A stretch of DNA of 64,000 nt from Bacillota bacterium (GTDB lineage Bacteria; Bacillota; Clostridia; Peptostreptococcales; Acidaminobacteraceae): the NCBI GenBank assembly GCA_030529225.1, contig JAUMXH010000006.1:1-64000 (forward strand), written 5' to 3'. A program made the translations under genes and the position numbers. This document shows positions 27,050 to 36,250 of the stretch, in pieces. Within the stretch, counting starts at the first letter, position 1. Each line of letters begins with the position of its first letter. Under the pieces are notes generated by a model, which saw nothing but the letters and a program-made list of their open reading frames with translations, had not been told where the DNA came from and ran no database searches.

Positions 27050-27724
27050 CTACTCTTCCATCAATAACTTGAACTCATTCCCCTCGTAGTCAATCAGACC
27101 TTCCTCCCGCATTTTCGAGAGTTCTCTGGAAAGGGCGCTTCGTTCCACTGCAAGAAAGGAAGCCATCGCCTCTCGATTCAACGGGATGCGGAACTGTTTT
27201 TTCCCTTTAGACATTGATTGGAGACAGACGAGGACCCGCTCTCTGATTCTGTGACGGGATAAAATTTCCACTTTCTTGTTCAAAAACACATTCTTCTCCG
27301 CCAACTCACCCAAAAGATTGACACTCACCTGATGGATGGCCGGTGAAAAAGTTTGCCTTGCTTGAAACAGCTTTGAGAGCTCCAAGTACAGGATTTCCGT
27401 GTCCTCCTCGGCGACGATTTCAACCGATTCTCCGCTCGCCTTTTTGCTGCAGGCAAAAGACAACGCAAAGAGGTCGCCTTTCACAATCTTTCCGATTCTG
27501 TGCTCACTCCCGGAGTCCGATAGAAACTTGGTCGCCACGGCCCCTTCCAAGATCAGTCCGGCCTCCTTAATCGGATCCCAAAGCCGCTTGACAATGGAGC
27601 CCTTCGGGTACTCCTTGGTCTTCGCCTCGAAGAAGGTCAAAACTTCCTGCAGGGACGCATCATCGAGCTCTTTAAATATATTCAGGCTCTTTGCCAATTC
27701 TATGATTTCTCTTCCGTTTTTCAA
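27050..27724 (-). CDS. Crp/Fnr family transcriptional regulator
   Basis: A 224-residue regulator with an N-terminal cyclic-nucleotide-binding-type barrel (PKGSIVKRLWDPIKEAGLILEG, then GDLFALSF) and a C-terminal winged helix (REAMASFLAVERSALSRELSKMREEG). I chose the TTG at 27724, which has GAGGGG 6 bp upstream; the promoter at 27804-27832 lies inside the longer reading frame, which therefore cannot be the protein. No Fnr-type N-terminal Cys cluster is present. It is transcribed away from iorA, so control of iorAB is plausible but unproven. Confidence 0.88.
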   Translation of the reverse strand: MKNGREIIELAKSLNIFKELDDASLQEVLTFFEAKTKEYPKGSIVKRLWDPIKEAGLILEGAVATKFLSDSGSEHRIGKIVKGDLFALSFACSKKASGESVEIVAEEDTEILYLELSKLFQARQTFSPAIHQVSVNLLGELAEKNVFLNKKVEILSRHRIRERVLVCLQSMSKGKKQFRIPLNREAMASFLAVERSALSRELSKMREEGLIDYEGNEFKLLMEE

Positions 27725-27803
27725 AACAATCCCCTCATTTATGGTAAGAACGGGAGCTCCCCTTCCCGCATGTTCGGTGAAAACCGCTTTCACTGTTAGG
27801 AAT

Positions 27804-27832
27804 AGTATAGTGAAAAGAGAAGGGATATGCAA
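27804..27832 (-). promoter_or_regulatory. Promoter of the Crp/Fnr regulator gene
   Basis: TTGCAT (27832-27827), 17 bp, TATACT (27809-27804) on the minus strand; ten of twelve positions match consensus. Transcription would start near 27797, about 70 bp before the TTG start. Confidence 0.7.
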
Positions 27833-28006
27833 GCGCAAAATCCGTCTTCCATCTCGATTTCAATTCAAAAAGAACCCTATATAAAAAATAGAAACGATAA
27901 TTATAATCAACCATATATTTTTTAGACTCCCTCCCCATCCAATCAGCTTGAACCGCTAAGATTCGGGTAAAACATAGGCACGTAAATTTTTATGGGAGGT
28001 AAATTT

Positions 28007-29794
28007 ATGAAAAAACTAATGACAGGCGATGAAGCAATCGCAAGAGGTGTCTATGAAGCCGGCGTACGATTCGCTGCGGCTTATCCCGGAACACCGAGTA
28101 CTGAAATTTTGGAGAATCTATCGCTGTATGATAAAAATGAATTGATCGCAGAGTGGGCGCCAAACGAAAAGGTTGCGTTTGAGTCGGCTTACGGAGCCTC
28201 TATGGCGGGCGCGAGGGCGTTTTCATCGATGAAACACGTCGGTCTGAACGTCGCTGCAGACCCCTTCTTTACCGCGTCTTATTCGGGCGTAAACGGCGGT
28301 TTTGTCATGGTCAGCGCGGATGAACCCGGACAGTTCTCTTCTCAAAACGAGCAGGACAACAGAAACATGGCAAGAGCGGCCTTTTATCCGATGTTTGAAC
28401 CTTCTGACAGCCAGGAGTGTAAGGACATGGTCAAGGAAGCTTACGAGATCAGTGAACAGCACGACGCGCCGGTCATGATTCGTATGACGACCAGGGTCTG
28501 CCATTCAAAGGGCATGGTGGAAGAAGAGCCGAGACAGGAGATTGAAGTCAAGCAATGGAAGCAGGAGCCGTTGAAGTACGTCATGGTCCCTGCGAACGCA
28601 AAGGTTAGAAAACAAGTCATCTTCAAGCGTATGGAAGCGTTGAAGGAGTACTCGAACAACTGTAAGTGGAACTTTGCGGAATACTATGACACCAAGATCG
28701 GCGTCGTGGTATCGGGCGACTGCTACCTTTACGCAAAAGAAGTCTTCGGAGAAGGCGCATCTTACCTGAAGGTGGGATTTTCCAATCCGCTTCCGGACGA
28801 GCTCTTCAAAGAGTTTGCCAAGAAGGTTGATAAAATTTATGTCATCGAGGAAAACGACCCTATCATGGAGACTCACATCAAGGCCCTCGGCATCGAATGT
28901 CACGGAAAAGATGTCTTCCCGAGCCACGGAGAAATGATTCCCGAGGTCATCCGGAAAGCGATTTACGGAAAAGAAATCGAAATCGACCAAGAGGCCAAGG
29001 ATGTGATGATCAACAGAGCGCCTACCCTTTGCGCAGGTTGCCCGCACAGAGGTTTCTTTTACACGCTCGGAAAGAGAAAGAACATCATGATTTCAGGCGA
29101 CATCGGTTGCTACACCTTGGGATACGGAGATCCGTACAAGGCGATCCACGCGGTTCTATGTATGGGAGCGTCAATCTCTATGGGTCACGGTGCGTCTAAG
29201 GTCTTCAACATGAACCAAGACAACAAGACTAAGGTGGTCTCGGTCATCGGAGACTCGACCTTCTTCCACACCGGAATCAACTCGTTGATGGACGTCGTTT
29301 ACAACAACTCGAACACCGTCACTTGCATTCTGGACAACAGAATCACGGGCATGACAGGTCAACAACAGAACCCGGGAACGGGCCTTACCGCACAGGGAAC
29401 ACAGGTAAATGAACTCGATATCGAATCGATTGTAAAGGCAATCGGCGTCAAGAATGTTCGACGCGTGAATCCGAACCTCCTGCATGAGGTTGAGGAAGCC
29501 TTCGATTGGGCGCTCGCACTGAACGAACCTGCCGTCATCATCACTTGGTGGCCTTGCGCACTCAAAAAGCAATCCGACAAAGACAGGGAAAACTTCCCGG
29601 GATCTTTCAAAGACAAGTACACCGTGCACGAGGAAATCTGTATCGGATGTAAAAAATGTACCAGAACCGGTTGCCCTGCAATCTCGTTCAAAATGGACAT
29701 CAAGAAATCATCGATCGATTTCAACAAGTGCGTAGGTTGCAGCGTTTGTGCTCAAGTTTGTCCGGTAGAAGCGATTAGAAAGGTGGAGAGATAA
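28007..29794 (+). CDS. iorA: Indolepyruvate:ferredoxin oxidoreductase, alpha subunit
   Basis: Oxidatively decarboxylates aryl pyruvates (from Trp, Phe, Tyr) to aryl-acetyl-CoA, reducing ferredoxin. I chose the ATG at 28007 with GGGAGG 7 bp upstream (595 residues). It shows the N-terminal pyrimidine-type domain (RGVYEAGVRFAAAYPGTPS) and CAGCPHRGFFYTL. The thiamine-diphosphate motif is GDIGCYTLG...GDSTFFHTG. A C-terminal ferredoxin domain carries two four-Cys sets (CIGCKKC and CVGCSVC). It is 1 bp from iorB, so the subunits are made together. Confidence 0.97.
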   Translation: MKKLMTGDEAIARGVYEAGVRFAAAYPGTPSTEILENLSLYDKNELIAEWAPNEKVAFESAYGASMAGARAFSSMKHVGLNVAADPFFTASYSGVNGGFVMVSADEPGQFSSQNEQDNRNMARAAFYPMFEPSDSQECKDMVKEAYEISEQHDAPVMIRMTTRVCHSKGMVEEEPRQEIEVKQWKQEPLKYVMVPANAKVRKQVIFKRMEALKEYSNNCKWNFAEYYDTKIGVVVSGDCYLYAKEVFGEGASYLKVGFSNPLPDELFKEFAKKVDKIYVIEENDPIMETHIKALGIECHGKDVFPSHGEMIPEVIRKAIYGKEIEIDQEAKDVMINRAPTLCAGCPHRGFFYTLGKRKNIMISGDIGCYTLGYGDPYKAIHAVLCMGASISMGHGASKVFNMNQDNKTKVVSVIGDSTFFHTGINSLMDVVYNNSNTVTCILDNRITGMTGQQQNPGTGLTAQGTQVNELDIESIVKAIGVKNVRRVNPNLLHEVEEAFDWALALNEPAVIITWWPCALKKQSDKDRENFPGSFKDKYTVHEEICIGCKKCTRTGCPAISFKMDIKKSSIDFNKCVGCSVCAQVCPVEAIRKVER

Positions 29795-29795
29795 G

Positions 29796-30368
29796 ATGAC
29801 TAAGAACATATTATTGACAGGCATCGGCGGCCAGGGAACCATTACAGCCAGCAAGCTTCTAACCATCGGCTTGATGAGTGCGGGCTACGATGTAAAGATG
29901 AGTGAAGTGCACGGAATGAGCCAGAGAGAGGGACAGGTTCTCACGCACTTGCGATACGGAGACAAGGTCTATTCTCCGGTCGTTCCGATGGGCGAAGCCG
30001 ACATCATCATGGGCTTTGAAGAGTTGGAAGTGTTGCGAAACATCGACTACCTCAGAAAGGGCGGCACCGTGGTCTTAAACACGGTGAAGTTCAACCCGAT
30101 CGGCGTTTTGAGCGGAAAGGACAAGTATCCGGAAGGCATCAAGGAGATGATCGAGAAGAAGGCCGGTAAAATCCTGGCGTTTAACGCGAACGAAGAGGCG
30201 GAAAAACTCGGCAGCGCTAAGATTATGAACTTGATTCTTTTGGGCGTTATCATCAGAGAGATGGAACTGCAAGACATCGACTGGGATAAGATTCTCCAAG
30301 AGAACGTGAAACCTGAATTTTTTGAACTCAACAAAAAAGCGATCGATGCCGGAATCCACTTGGCATAG
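29796..30368 (+). CDS. iorB: Indolepyruvate:ferredoxin oxidoreductase, beta subunit
   Basis: A 190-residue gamma-type domain subunit of the 2-oxoacid oxidoreductase family. The start LLTGIGGQGTITASKLL and the EVHGMSQREGQVLTHLRYG segment are characteristic. It follows iorA after one base and ends at a terminator, giving a two-gene unit. Confidence 0.96.
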   Translation: MTKNILLTGIGGQGTITASKLLTIGLMSAGYDVKMSEVHGMSQREGQVLTHLRYGDKVYSPVVPMGEADIIMGFEELEVLRNIDYLRKGGTVVLNTVKFNPIGVLSGKDKYPEGIKEMIEKKAGKILAFNANEEAEKLGSAKIMNLILLGVIIREMELQDIDWDKILQENVKPEFFELNKKAIDAGIHLA

Positions 30369-30391
30369 ACTCTAAGTAACAGGATGGAACG

Positions 30392-30440
30392 GACCGCACG
30401 CATGGTTTAGATAGAAAACCTGCCTGCGGTCTTTCTTTTT
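30392..30440 (+). terminator. Terminator after iorB
   Basis: Arms GACCGCA (30392-30398) and TGCGGTC (30425-30431) enclose a second pairing (GGTTT with AAACC), followed by TTTCTTTTT. It ends the iorAB unit. Confidence 0.82.
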
Positions 30441-30463
30441 GCGTTTCATTTCAAGAAAAGGTA

Positions 30464-30492
30464 TTTACAAAAAGAAAAAAGCATTATAGAAT
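30464..30492 (+). promoter_or_regulatory. Promoter of the XRE regulator gene
   Basis: TTTACA (30464-30469), 17-bp A-rich spacer, TAGAAT (30487-30492); five of six matches at -35 and at -10. Confidence 0.65.
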
Positions 30493-30512
30493 CATGAACA
30501 GTGAGGTACGAG

Positions 30513-30833
30513 ATGAATCAATTCTATAAGCGTTTGCGAGAGCTCAGACAAATTAACAGGATGACCCTGGACGAGCTCGCGGTGGCTCTAAACACCACAA
30601 AGACAACATTATCCAGATACGAGAATAACAAAAGAACTGCTGATTCGGACTTCATTGTCACAGCAGCTACTTTCTTTGCCGTATCGGCAGACTATATCCT
30701 CGGCCTCAGCGACAATCCCCTCACCGTCAATGACCTTTTGAGCAAACACAGAATCATGGTCGATGACCTGTCCGAGAGCGACATTTCCACCGTCAATTCC
30801 ATCGTCGAAGAACTTCGCAGCCGAAACAAATAA
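30513..30833 (+). CDS. XRE family helix-turn-helix protein
   Basis: A 106-residue DNA-binding protein. Residues 2-60 form the helix-turn-helix (LRELRQINRMTLDELAVAL then TTKTTLSRYENNKR) with the following AADYILGLSDNP-like turn that marks phage-repressor relatives. I chose ATG 30513, with GAGG 7 bp upstream, over the in-frame GTG at 30501. The C-terminal 35 residues (DDLSESDISTVNSIVEELRS) probably form a dimer helix. Its target is unknown; it has its own promoter. Confidence 0.85.
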   Translation: MNQFYKRLRELRQINRMTLDELAVALNTTKTTLSRYENNKRTADSDFIVTAATFFAVSADYILGLSDNPLTVNDLLSKHRIMVDDLSESDISTVNSIVEELRSRNK

Positions 30834-30871
30834 GAAGAATCCTCCTGTTTCTGCCAATATTTTATCAAAAC

Positions 30872-30900
30872 TGGACAAAGCCCTGTTTTAATTGTAGAAT
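30872..30900 (+). promoter_or_regulatory. Promoter of the aminotransferase gene
   Basis: TGGACA (30872-30877), 17-bp spacer, TAGAAT (30895-30900). Each hexamer matches consensus at five positions. A GGGAGG ribosome site precedes the ATG at 30947. Confidence 0.72.
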
Positions 30901-30946
30901 GAGTCGGAAACCGACGTAAGTACAAGAGTTTACAAGGGAGGAATTC

Positions 30947-32137
30947 ATGAGATTATCCAATACAAGCAAAAACTTGCAAGCTTCACCGATCAGAAAATTT
31001 ATACCGTATGCAAATAAGGCGAAAGCGGACGGGATTCAGGTCTACCACCTCAACATCGGTCAACCGGACGTAAAGACACCGCAGGAGTTTTTTGACGCGA
31101 TCAGGAACTATCAAGTCGATACCGTCAGTTATGCAGATTCCAACGGCCTCTTGGAATTGAGAGAAGCGATTGTAAGATACTACGACAGATTCAAGCTGGG
31201 CTTCCAAACTGAGGATATCATTATCAACAATGGAGGCTCCGAGGCGTTGCAGATGGTCTTTACCGCCCTTTGCGACCCGGGAGACGAAATCATTGTAATC
31301 GAGCCTTTCTATACCAACTACAATTCATTTGCCGTTTTAAACGGCGTGAACATGGTCGCCGTGACCAGCCATTCCGAGAACGGATTTGCCCTACCTGCAA
31401 AATCTGAGTTCGAGAAACGTATCAATGACAAAACAAGAGCAATCCTGATTTCCAACCCGTCAAACCCGACCGGAACCACCTACACCAAGGAAGAATTGAG
31501 CGTACTCAAAGACCTGGCTCTCGAGCACGAACTCTTTATCATTTCGGACGAGGTATACCGTGAATTTACTTACGACAATCAAATTGCGACCAGTATGGCG
31601 ACCTTTCAGGAAATCGAGGACAGGGTCATCATCATCGATTCGATTTCAAAAAGATTCTCCGCCTGCGGAGCCAGAATCGGAAACGTTGCCTGCAAGAATC
31701 GCGAAGTGATGGAAACCCTGCTCAAATTTGCACAGGGCAGACTCTGCTGCCCGACTTTGGAGCAAATTGGAGCCCTCGCCCTCTACGAGATGCCGGAAAA
31801 CTATTTTGATGAAGTCCTCGTGGAATACGAGAACAGAAGAAATGTCCTGTACGACGGATTGATGAAGATAGATGGCGTAAAGTGTAAGAAACCCGCCGGA
31901 GCCTTCTATATGGTCGTAGACCTTCCGGTCGATGACGCCGAAGACTTCGTCATCTTCATGTTAAAAGACTTCCAAGACAAGAAAGAAACCTTAATGTTGA
32001 CTCCTGCGGAAGGCTTCTATAAGACAAAGGGACTCGGAAAGCAGCAGGTCAGGATGGCCTACGTTCTGGAGGCGCACAAGCTGGAACGATGCGCGGAACT
32101 CTTGGAAAAGGGACTCGAGGCCTACCGCAATCGATAG
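30947..32137 (+). CDS. Class I/II pyridoxal-phosphate aminotransferase
   Basis: A 396-residue enzyme that moves an amino group between an amino acid and a 2-oxoacid. It has NNGGSEALQM for cofactor phosphate binding, SNPSNPTGTTYT, SDEVYREFTY and the Schiff-base Lys in DSISKRFSACGARIG. This matches the subgroup that acts on aspartate or aromatic amino acids. It lies 0.6 kb after iorAB on the same strand, behind its own promoter. A role in making aryl pyruvates for IorAB is reasonable but inferred from position. Confidence 0.92.
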   Translation: MRLSNTSKNLQASPIRKFIPYANKAKADGIQVYHLNIGQPDVKTPQEFFDAIRNYQVDTVSYADSNGLLELREAIVRYYDRFKLGFQTEDIIINNGGSEALQMVFTALCDPGDEIIVIEPFYTNYNSFAVLNGVNMVAVTSHSENGFALPAKSEFEKRINDKTRAILISNPSNPTGTTYTKEELSVLKDLALEHELFIISDEVYREFTYDNQIATSMATFQEIEDRVIIIDSISKRFSACGARIGNVACKNREVMETLLKFAQGRLCCPTLEQIGALALYEMPENYFDEVLVEYENRRNVLYDGLMKIDGVKCKKPAGAFYMVVDLPVDDAEDFVIFMLKDFQDKKETLMLTPAEGFYKTKGLGKQQVRMAYVLEAHKLERCAELLEKGLEAYRNR

Positions 32138-32163
32138 GAAAACTTGCTAACAGATAGACTAAG

Positions 32164-32195
32164 AAAAAGAGCTTACCGGTGTAAGCTCTTTTTTT
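32164..32195. terminator. Bidirectional terminator between the aminotransferase and ftsZ
   Basis: A perfect 13-bp stem (AAAAAGAGCTTAC, loop CGGT, exact complement) flanked by A on one side and T on the other. It can end the aminotransferase transcript on the plus strand and the dcw cluster on the minus strand. Confidence 0.9.
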
Positions 32196-32222
32196 ATCGT
32201 TTTATATCGTTCGGATTGAGCG

Positions 32223-33428
32223 CTAATCTTTCTTCATCCTCAAGAAAGGCATCACTTCTATTTTCTTGTTGCTCGCAGCATCCTTCTTATCCTCATGAAC
32301 AGGTGATTCCTGTTGTGCAGAGGAAGAACCCCGGCTCTTGTCAGCCGCGTCAGTCACGATCGCCCTTTGAGAACTTACATTGTCGTAAGGAAGACTCATG
32401 CTTTGCGTCTGCGTTCTGATGCTTTGTTGTTGATCCTCGTAGCTGAAGCCCGTCACCAAGGCAGTTACGCAAACTTCATCACCCAAGGTAGGGTCAATTG
32501 CCGAACCTGTGATGATCTCCGCGTCAGGCGAAGCGTACTTGCCGATTGCATTGGTGACATCGTTGACCTCGTGCATGGTCAGATTCGCACCGGTCACGTT
32601 CACGATGATCCCCTTGAATCCTTCGATGGAAATATCGAGGAGCGGAGAGTGAATCGCTTTCTCCACCGCGTGAATCGCTCTGTTTTCGCCGGAAGCCTTC
32701 GCAAGCCCCATGTGCGCCAATCCACCGTCCTTCATAATGGTCTTAACGTCCGCAAAGTCGAGGTTTACGATACCCGGAATGGTTATCATATCCGTGATTC
32801 CCTGAATCCCCTGTCTTAATACGTCATCGGCCAATCGGAAGGCATCCAAAAGGAGGGTATCCTTTGATGTGATATCCAAAAGCTTGTCGTTCGGTATCAC
32901 CACCAAGGTATCAACATTCGCCTTTAGACGCTCGATTCCCTCTTGTGCCTTCTTGTTTCGTTGGCTCCCTTCTGAGGAGAACGGTCTTGTGACGACACCC
33001 ACGGTCAACACACCGAGTTCCTTGGCAATTCCTGCGATGATAGGAGCTGCACCGGTACCGGTTCCGCCACCCATTCCGGCAGTAACAAAGACCATATCAC
33101 AATCTCGAACCAGTTCCGAAATATCCTCATGATTTTCTTCCGCAGCCTTTTCTCCAACGATAGGCTTGCCTCCCGCTCCGAGTCCCTTGGTCAACCTTTC
33201 TCCTATTTGCACTTTTCTTTCAGCAAGAGCAGTGTCTAGAGCCTGCTTGTCCGTATTAACAGCTATAAACTCAACCCCTTTTACACCTGCTTCTATCATT
33301 CTGTTGACGGCGCTGTTTCCGCCACCGCCTACGCCAATCACCTTAATTTTGGCTATGCTGTTTACTGTCTCATCATATTCGAACGAACTTGGTTTCATAC
33401 CAGCATTTTTGTCACCGTACTCTATCAC
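32223..33428 (-). CDS. ftsZ: Cell division GTPase FtsZ
   Basis: A tubulin-like GTPase that forms the division ring. I chose the GTG at 33428 (401 residues), which has AAAGGAGG 5 bp upstream; ATG codons at 33467 and 33398 have no such site. The tubulin signature [12 protein letters not shown] and the [13 protein letters not shown] phosphate loop are intact. A variable, Gln/Ser-rich linker follows the core, and the tail MPFLRMKK is the likely FtsA/SepF-binding peptide. It is the last gene of the cluster. Confidence 0.97.
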   Translation of the reverse strand: MIEYGDKNAGMKPSSFEYDETVNSIAKIKVIGVGGGGNSAVNRMIEAGVKGVEFIAVNTDKQALDTALAERKVQIGERLTKGLGAGGKPIVGEKAAEENHEDISELVRDCDMVFVTAGMGGGTGTGAAPIIAGIAKELGVLTVGVVTRPFSSEGSQRNKKAQEGIERLKANVDTLVVIPNDKLLDITSKDTLLLDAFRLADDVLRQGIQGITDMITIPGIVNLDFADVKTIMKDGGLAHMGLAKASGENRAIHAVEKAIHSPLLDISIEGFKGIIVNVTGANLTMHEVNDVTNAIGKYASPDAEIITGSAIDPTLGDEVCVTALVTGFSYEDQQQSIRTQTQSMSLPYDNVSSQRAIVTDAADKSRGSSSAQQESPVHEDKKDAASNKKIEVMPFLRMKKD

Positions 33429-33522
33429 CGCTGCCTCCTTTAATAATGCCTCATAGTTTTTCGGCATTCAACATCTAAATCATCATTTACTATACCATAT
33501 TTAGGATTCAATTGTCATCATC

Positions 33523-33963
33523 TTAAATCAATTTTTTTGTTCTTTTTCTTTTTTCACGAGCTCCCGAATATAAGTAGCGTCTATTCTTTTTGATCTCTCC
33601 CGCCCATCTGTCCTTCGGTCTCTTGCGTTTTTGGTGAAAGCCCATTAACTGTCTCCTGATAATCGACGAATTGGAAAACAATCGGGTGCCGAACACAAAG
33701 ATGGCGGCATAATAGAGCGGCAAGGAGAGCTTGTCACCCACATAGGCCAATAGCATGGCGAGAATCGAGTTGACCAGGAAACCGCTGATAAAAATATTGG
33801 AATTATATTTATCTTCCAGTCCGGCGCGGATTGCCCCCAAGACCGAATCCAGGGCGGTAAAGATACCCACGACAAAGTAGAGCGAGAGTGTCTGATTTGT
33901 GGGAACGGGCAAAATCATTCCGAGCGCCAGTCCTAATATGATTGCCAGAAGAACATATATCAA
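33523..33963 (-). CDS. sbp: Small basic membrane protein (Sbp, DUF1290)
   Basis: A 146-residue membrane protein with about three or four helices and a strongly basic C-terminal tail of roughly 45 residues. Family members are near 110-120 residues, so the tail here is longer. The pattern LGLALGMILPVP at the start and GLEDKYNSNIFISGF are typical. It lies between DUF881 genes and ftsZ, as in other Firmicutes. Its role is not known. Confidence 0.88.
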   Translation of the reverse strand: MIYVLLAIILGLALGMILPVPTNQTLSLYFVVGIFTALDSVLGAIRAGLEDKYNSNIFISGFLVNSILAMLLAYVGDKLSLPLYYAAIFVFGTRLFSNSSIIRRQLMGFHQKRKRPKDRWAGEIKKNRRYLYSGAREKRKRTKKLI

Positions 33964-33964
33964 T

Positions 33965-34747
33965 TTATTCCACCAATGCCTTTCCGTACTTAAATGTACC
34001 GTTTCCCCGATATCCTCTTACTTCTATGTTGCTGCCGGTGATGAGCTCATACTGTATCCCGTACTTCATCAAGTCTACCCCGTAAGACTCGGGATCCAAG
34101 AGCGCCTTGGAGAGCTTGTACTTATCGCCGATCGCCTTGATGACATAAGGTCTGGATTGCTGTATCCCGTTGATGCGAATCGTCGGGCCGTTGCAAAAGA
34201 CCTCACTCAAACCCATGACGATCCGATTCTCATTGATGGAGATAGCTTCCGCACCGGCATTGTTGAGCTCGTTGACAAGATTTCTGACATCCACGTCGTG
34301 GACAATCAAGCTCAGAGGCTCTTCCTCGTCCACCAGGTCCCTCACGCCGTCATCCACCAGAATGATGACGCCCTCTCCCTGCATGGGATAGAAACCGCCG
34401 TAGCTCTTGTAACGTTCTATTTCTTCCTTGATTTTCAGTTTTAACTCTTCGTCGTTGATGGAGATATCGCTGTGCTCCGATATTTGGTCTTTCAATGCTG
34501 CAAGCTCTTTTTTTAAATTTCCGATATAAACCTCTTCTTCGGAAATCTTGCTCTTATACTCGTAGATTTCGTCTACTGTCGCATAAAACAAATCCTGGTT
34601 GATAATTCGAATCCCGATTACAAAGAAAACGGTGAACAGAAATATGAATCCGATGGTCCGCCTTTTTTTTTCGCTGACTTTCTGAGCGGGAAAGATGTGG
34701 GAGCGGATCTTCTCCGTGAACGACTTAATTTCTTTTAGGTTTCGCAT
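33965..34747 (-). CDS. DUF881 family protein, second copy
   Basis: A 260-residue protein with one N-terminal membrane helix (about 30-47), a coiled coil (60-105) and the DUF881 domain (GEGVIILVDDGVRD, then VNELNNAGAEAISINENRI). It faces the outside of the membrane. The copy upstream shares the same layout and overlaps it by 23 bp, indicating a tandem duplication. Family function is unknown; its place in the division cluster hints at septum work. Confidence 0.88.
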   Translation of the reverse strand: MRNLKEIKSFTEKIRSHIFPAQKVSEKKRRTIGFIFLFTVFFVIGIRIINQDLFYATVDEIYEYKSKISEEEVYIGNLKKELAALKDQISEHSDISINDEELKLKIKEEIERYKSYGGFYPMQGEGVIILVDDGVRDLVDEEEPLSLIVHDVDVRNLVNELNNAGAEAISINENRIVMGLSEVFCNGPTIRINGIQQSRPYVIKAIGDKYKLSKALLDPESYGVDLMKYGIQYELITGSNIEVRGYRGNGTFKYGKALVE

Positions 34748-35435
34748 ACTTCCAATCGACCACCTTGTTGGAACCCGAGATTCTCAAGTCATTCAATTTG
34801 CTGACCTCACAGAAATACCCCCTCTTTCGGATGATATCTATGATGCCGAACCTTTGTTCTACAGCAGTTGCAAGCACTTCCTTGTTTCCAATCGCCTTGA
34901 TGACAAACGGAGGCTTTAAAGAAAACCCGTTGACCGTGATGTAATCGGTGATTCCCCTTATCTCCGATCCCGCGGTGTAACGCTGCTCGTTGATGGAAAT
35001 CGCTTCGGCGCCCGAGGCGCTCAGCTCGTTGACCAAAAAAAGAATCAGGTTATAGTCCTGCACAATGTTGAGCTCTTGATTCGCAGCCCCGTTCGGATCA
35101 TTGTCCACATAGATTGCAATCCCCTCTCCCTGAAGGTCCGTAAAACCGGCCAGCATTTTGTACTTGGTAAGTTCTTCTTTCAGGGTACTGATTGCAATGT
35201 TGTCGCTCGCTTCCTCAGAAACGAGCAGGTCCAACTTTTCCTGGAGCTCGCTGATTCTCTGCGTCATAGTCTCTTTTTCTTCATACAACAAATCCAGCTC
35301 ACTCTTCATCTGATTGAGCTTTGTGCTGGGCAACATCCCGCCCAGGTAATTTTCGCGAATCAATTTGTACTGAGTAGAAACCATCAAGCCCAAGAGCAAG
35401 GCAACCACGCTGATATATAGATACTTTTTCTTCAA
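34725..35435 (-). CDS. DUF881 family protein, first copy
   Basis: Single membrane helix near the N-terminus, coiled coil, then DUF881 domain (GEGIAIYVDNDPNG and VNELSASGAEAISINEQRY). The best start is the TTG at 35435 with GGAG 8 bp upstream; an alternative TTG at 35456 adds seven residues. It sits between ftsQ and its paralogue, overlapping the latter. Confidence 0.86.
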   Translation of the reverse strand: MKKKYLYISVVALLLGLMVSTQYKLIRENYLGGMLPSTKLNQMKSELDLLYEEKETMTQRISELQEKLDLLVSEEASDNIAISTLKEELTKYKMLAGFTDLQGEGIAIYVDNDPNGAANQELNIVQDYNLILFLVNELSASGAEAISINEQRYTAGSEIRGITDYITVNGFSLKPPFVIKAIGNKEVLATAVEQRFGIIDIIRKRGYFCEVSKLNDLRISGSNKVVDWKYAKPKRN

Positions 35436-35522
35436 AATATGCACTCCATGAACCAATCTTCAACATAGATATCATATAACTAAGAAGGAGTAAAATCAAT
35501 AGAATTTTTTGGAAAACGGCGC

Positions 35523-36242
35523 TTATTCCTCTTTCCAGGTTTCGTACACATAGTGGTTTTTTCTGGACACGTTAATCGTTCCGCTTGTAACTTGTTTTTC
35601 ATACAAGCTGTTGTAGATGGAAAGGGCCTTGGAGAATCGCTCCTTGATATCCGAGCCGTCCCCGTAGTTGATGTCAAACTCCGGGCCGAGGACCTGCACT
35701 ATGCAGTTGTTCTTGATTGCTATCTTGGCTTCCAATGCAGGATTCGCGAACAACGCCTTGTTTTCCAAAATCAAGAGGTAGAGGTTGACCGCATTTTCCA
35801 ACATAAAATCGTTTTCGGTAATGACGGGCTCTCCGATCCGAGCGGATTTTACGATCACACCGTCAATCCGATCCAGGTTCCGATTGGACTCGCTGATGTA
35901 GAGGACATATCCCCGGCTATCCAGGATGATGTCGGAATCTCCGCTGCGAACCGAGATCAACGGTTTCTTCCAGGTAATCTTAAGCTCGAGATCACAAAAA
36001 AATTGTTTGTCCACTTCGATGCGGTCAATCAAGCCGGTATCCAGAAGCTTCTTTTCATACTTGGACGCGTTGAACAGGAAAAAGTTCTCATCTATCTCAA
36101 AATAGCTCGGGTCGAAATTCGAGTTTCGTTCATTGGTCTCGACCAGTTTGACTTTGCGCACATCAAAGAGCGGAGAGAACAGGAGAATCGCTCCAAAGAT
36201 GATCAACAACAGCAATCCGATCTTACGTTTTCTTCTCCTCAT
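35523..36242 (-). CDS. ftsQ: Cell division protein FtsQ/DivIB
   Basis: A 239-residue bitopic protein: basic N-terminus, one helix (about 8-25), a POTRA domain (DVRKVKLVETNERNSNF to ITWKKPLISVRS) and the following beta domain (DSRGYVLYI). It regulates the divisome with FtsL and DivIC-type proteins. Low sequence conservation is normal; position directly after murG supports the call. Confidence 0.86.
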   Translation of the reverse strand: MRRRKRKIGLLLLIIFGAILLFSPLFDVRKVKLVETNERNSNFDPSYFEIDENFFLFNASKYEKKLLDTGLIDRIEVDKQFFCDLELKITWKKPLISVRSGDSDIILDSRGYVLYISESNRNLDRIDGVIVKSARIGEPVITENDFMLENAVNLYLLILENKALFANPALEAKIAIKNNCIVQVLGPEFDINYGDGSDIKERFSKALSIYNSLYEKQVTSGTINVSRKNHYVYETWKEE

Positions 36243-36250
36243 AAGCGCCT

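Noticed and set aside
27890-27915. AT-rich near-palindrome and TATAAT in the iorA upstream region
   Set aside because: No -35 partner and no good Fnr (TTGAT-N4-ATCAA) or Crp site; too weak to call.
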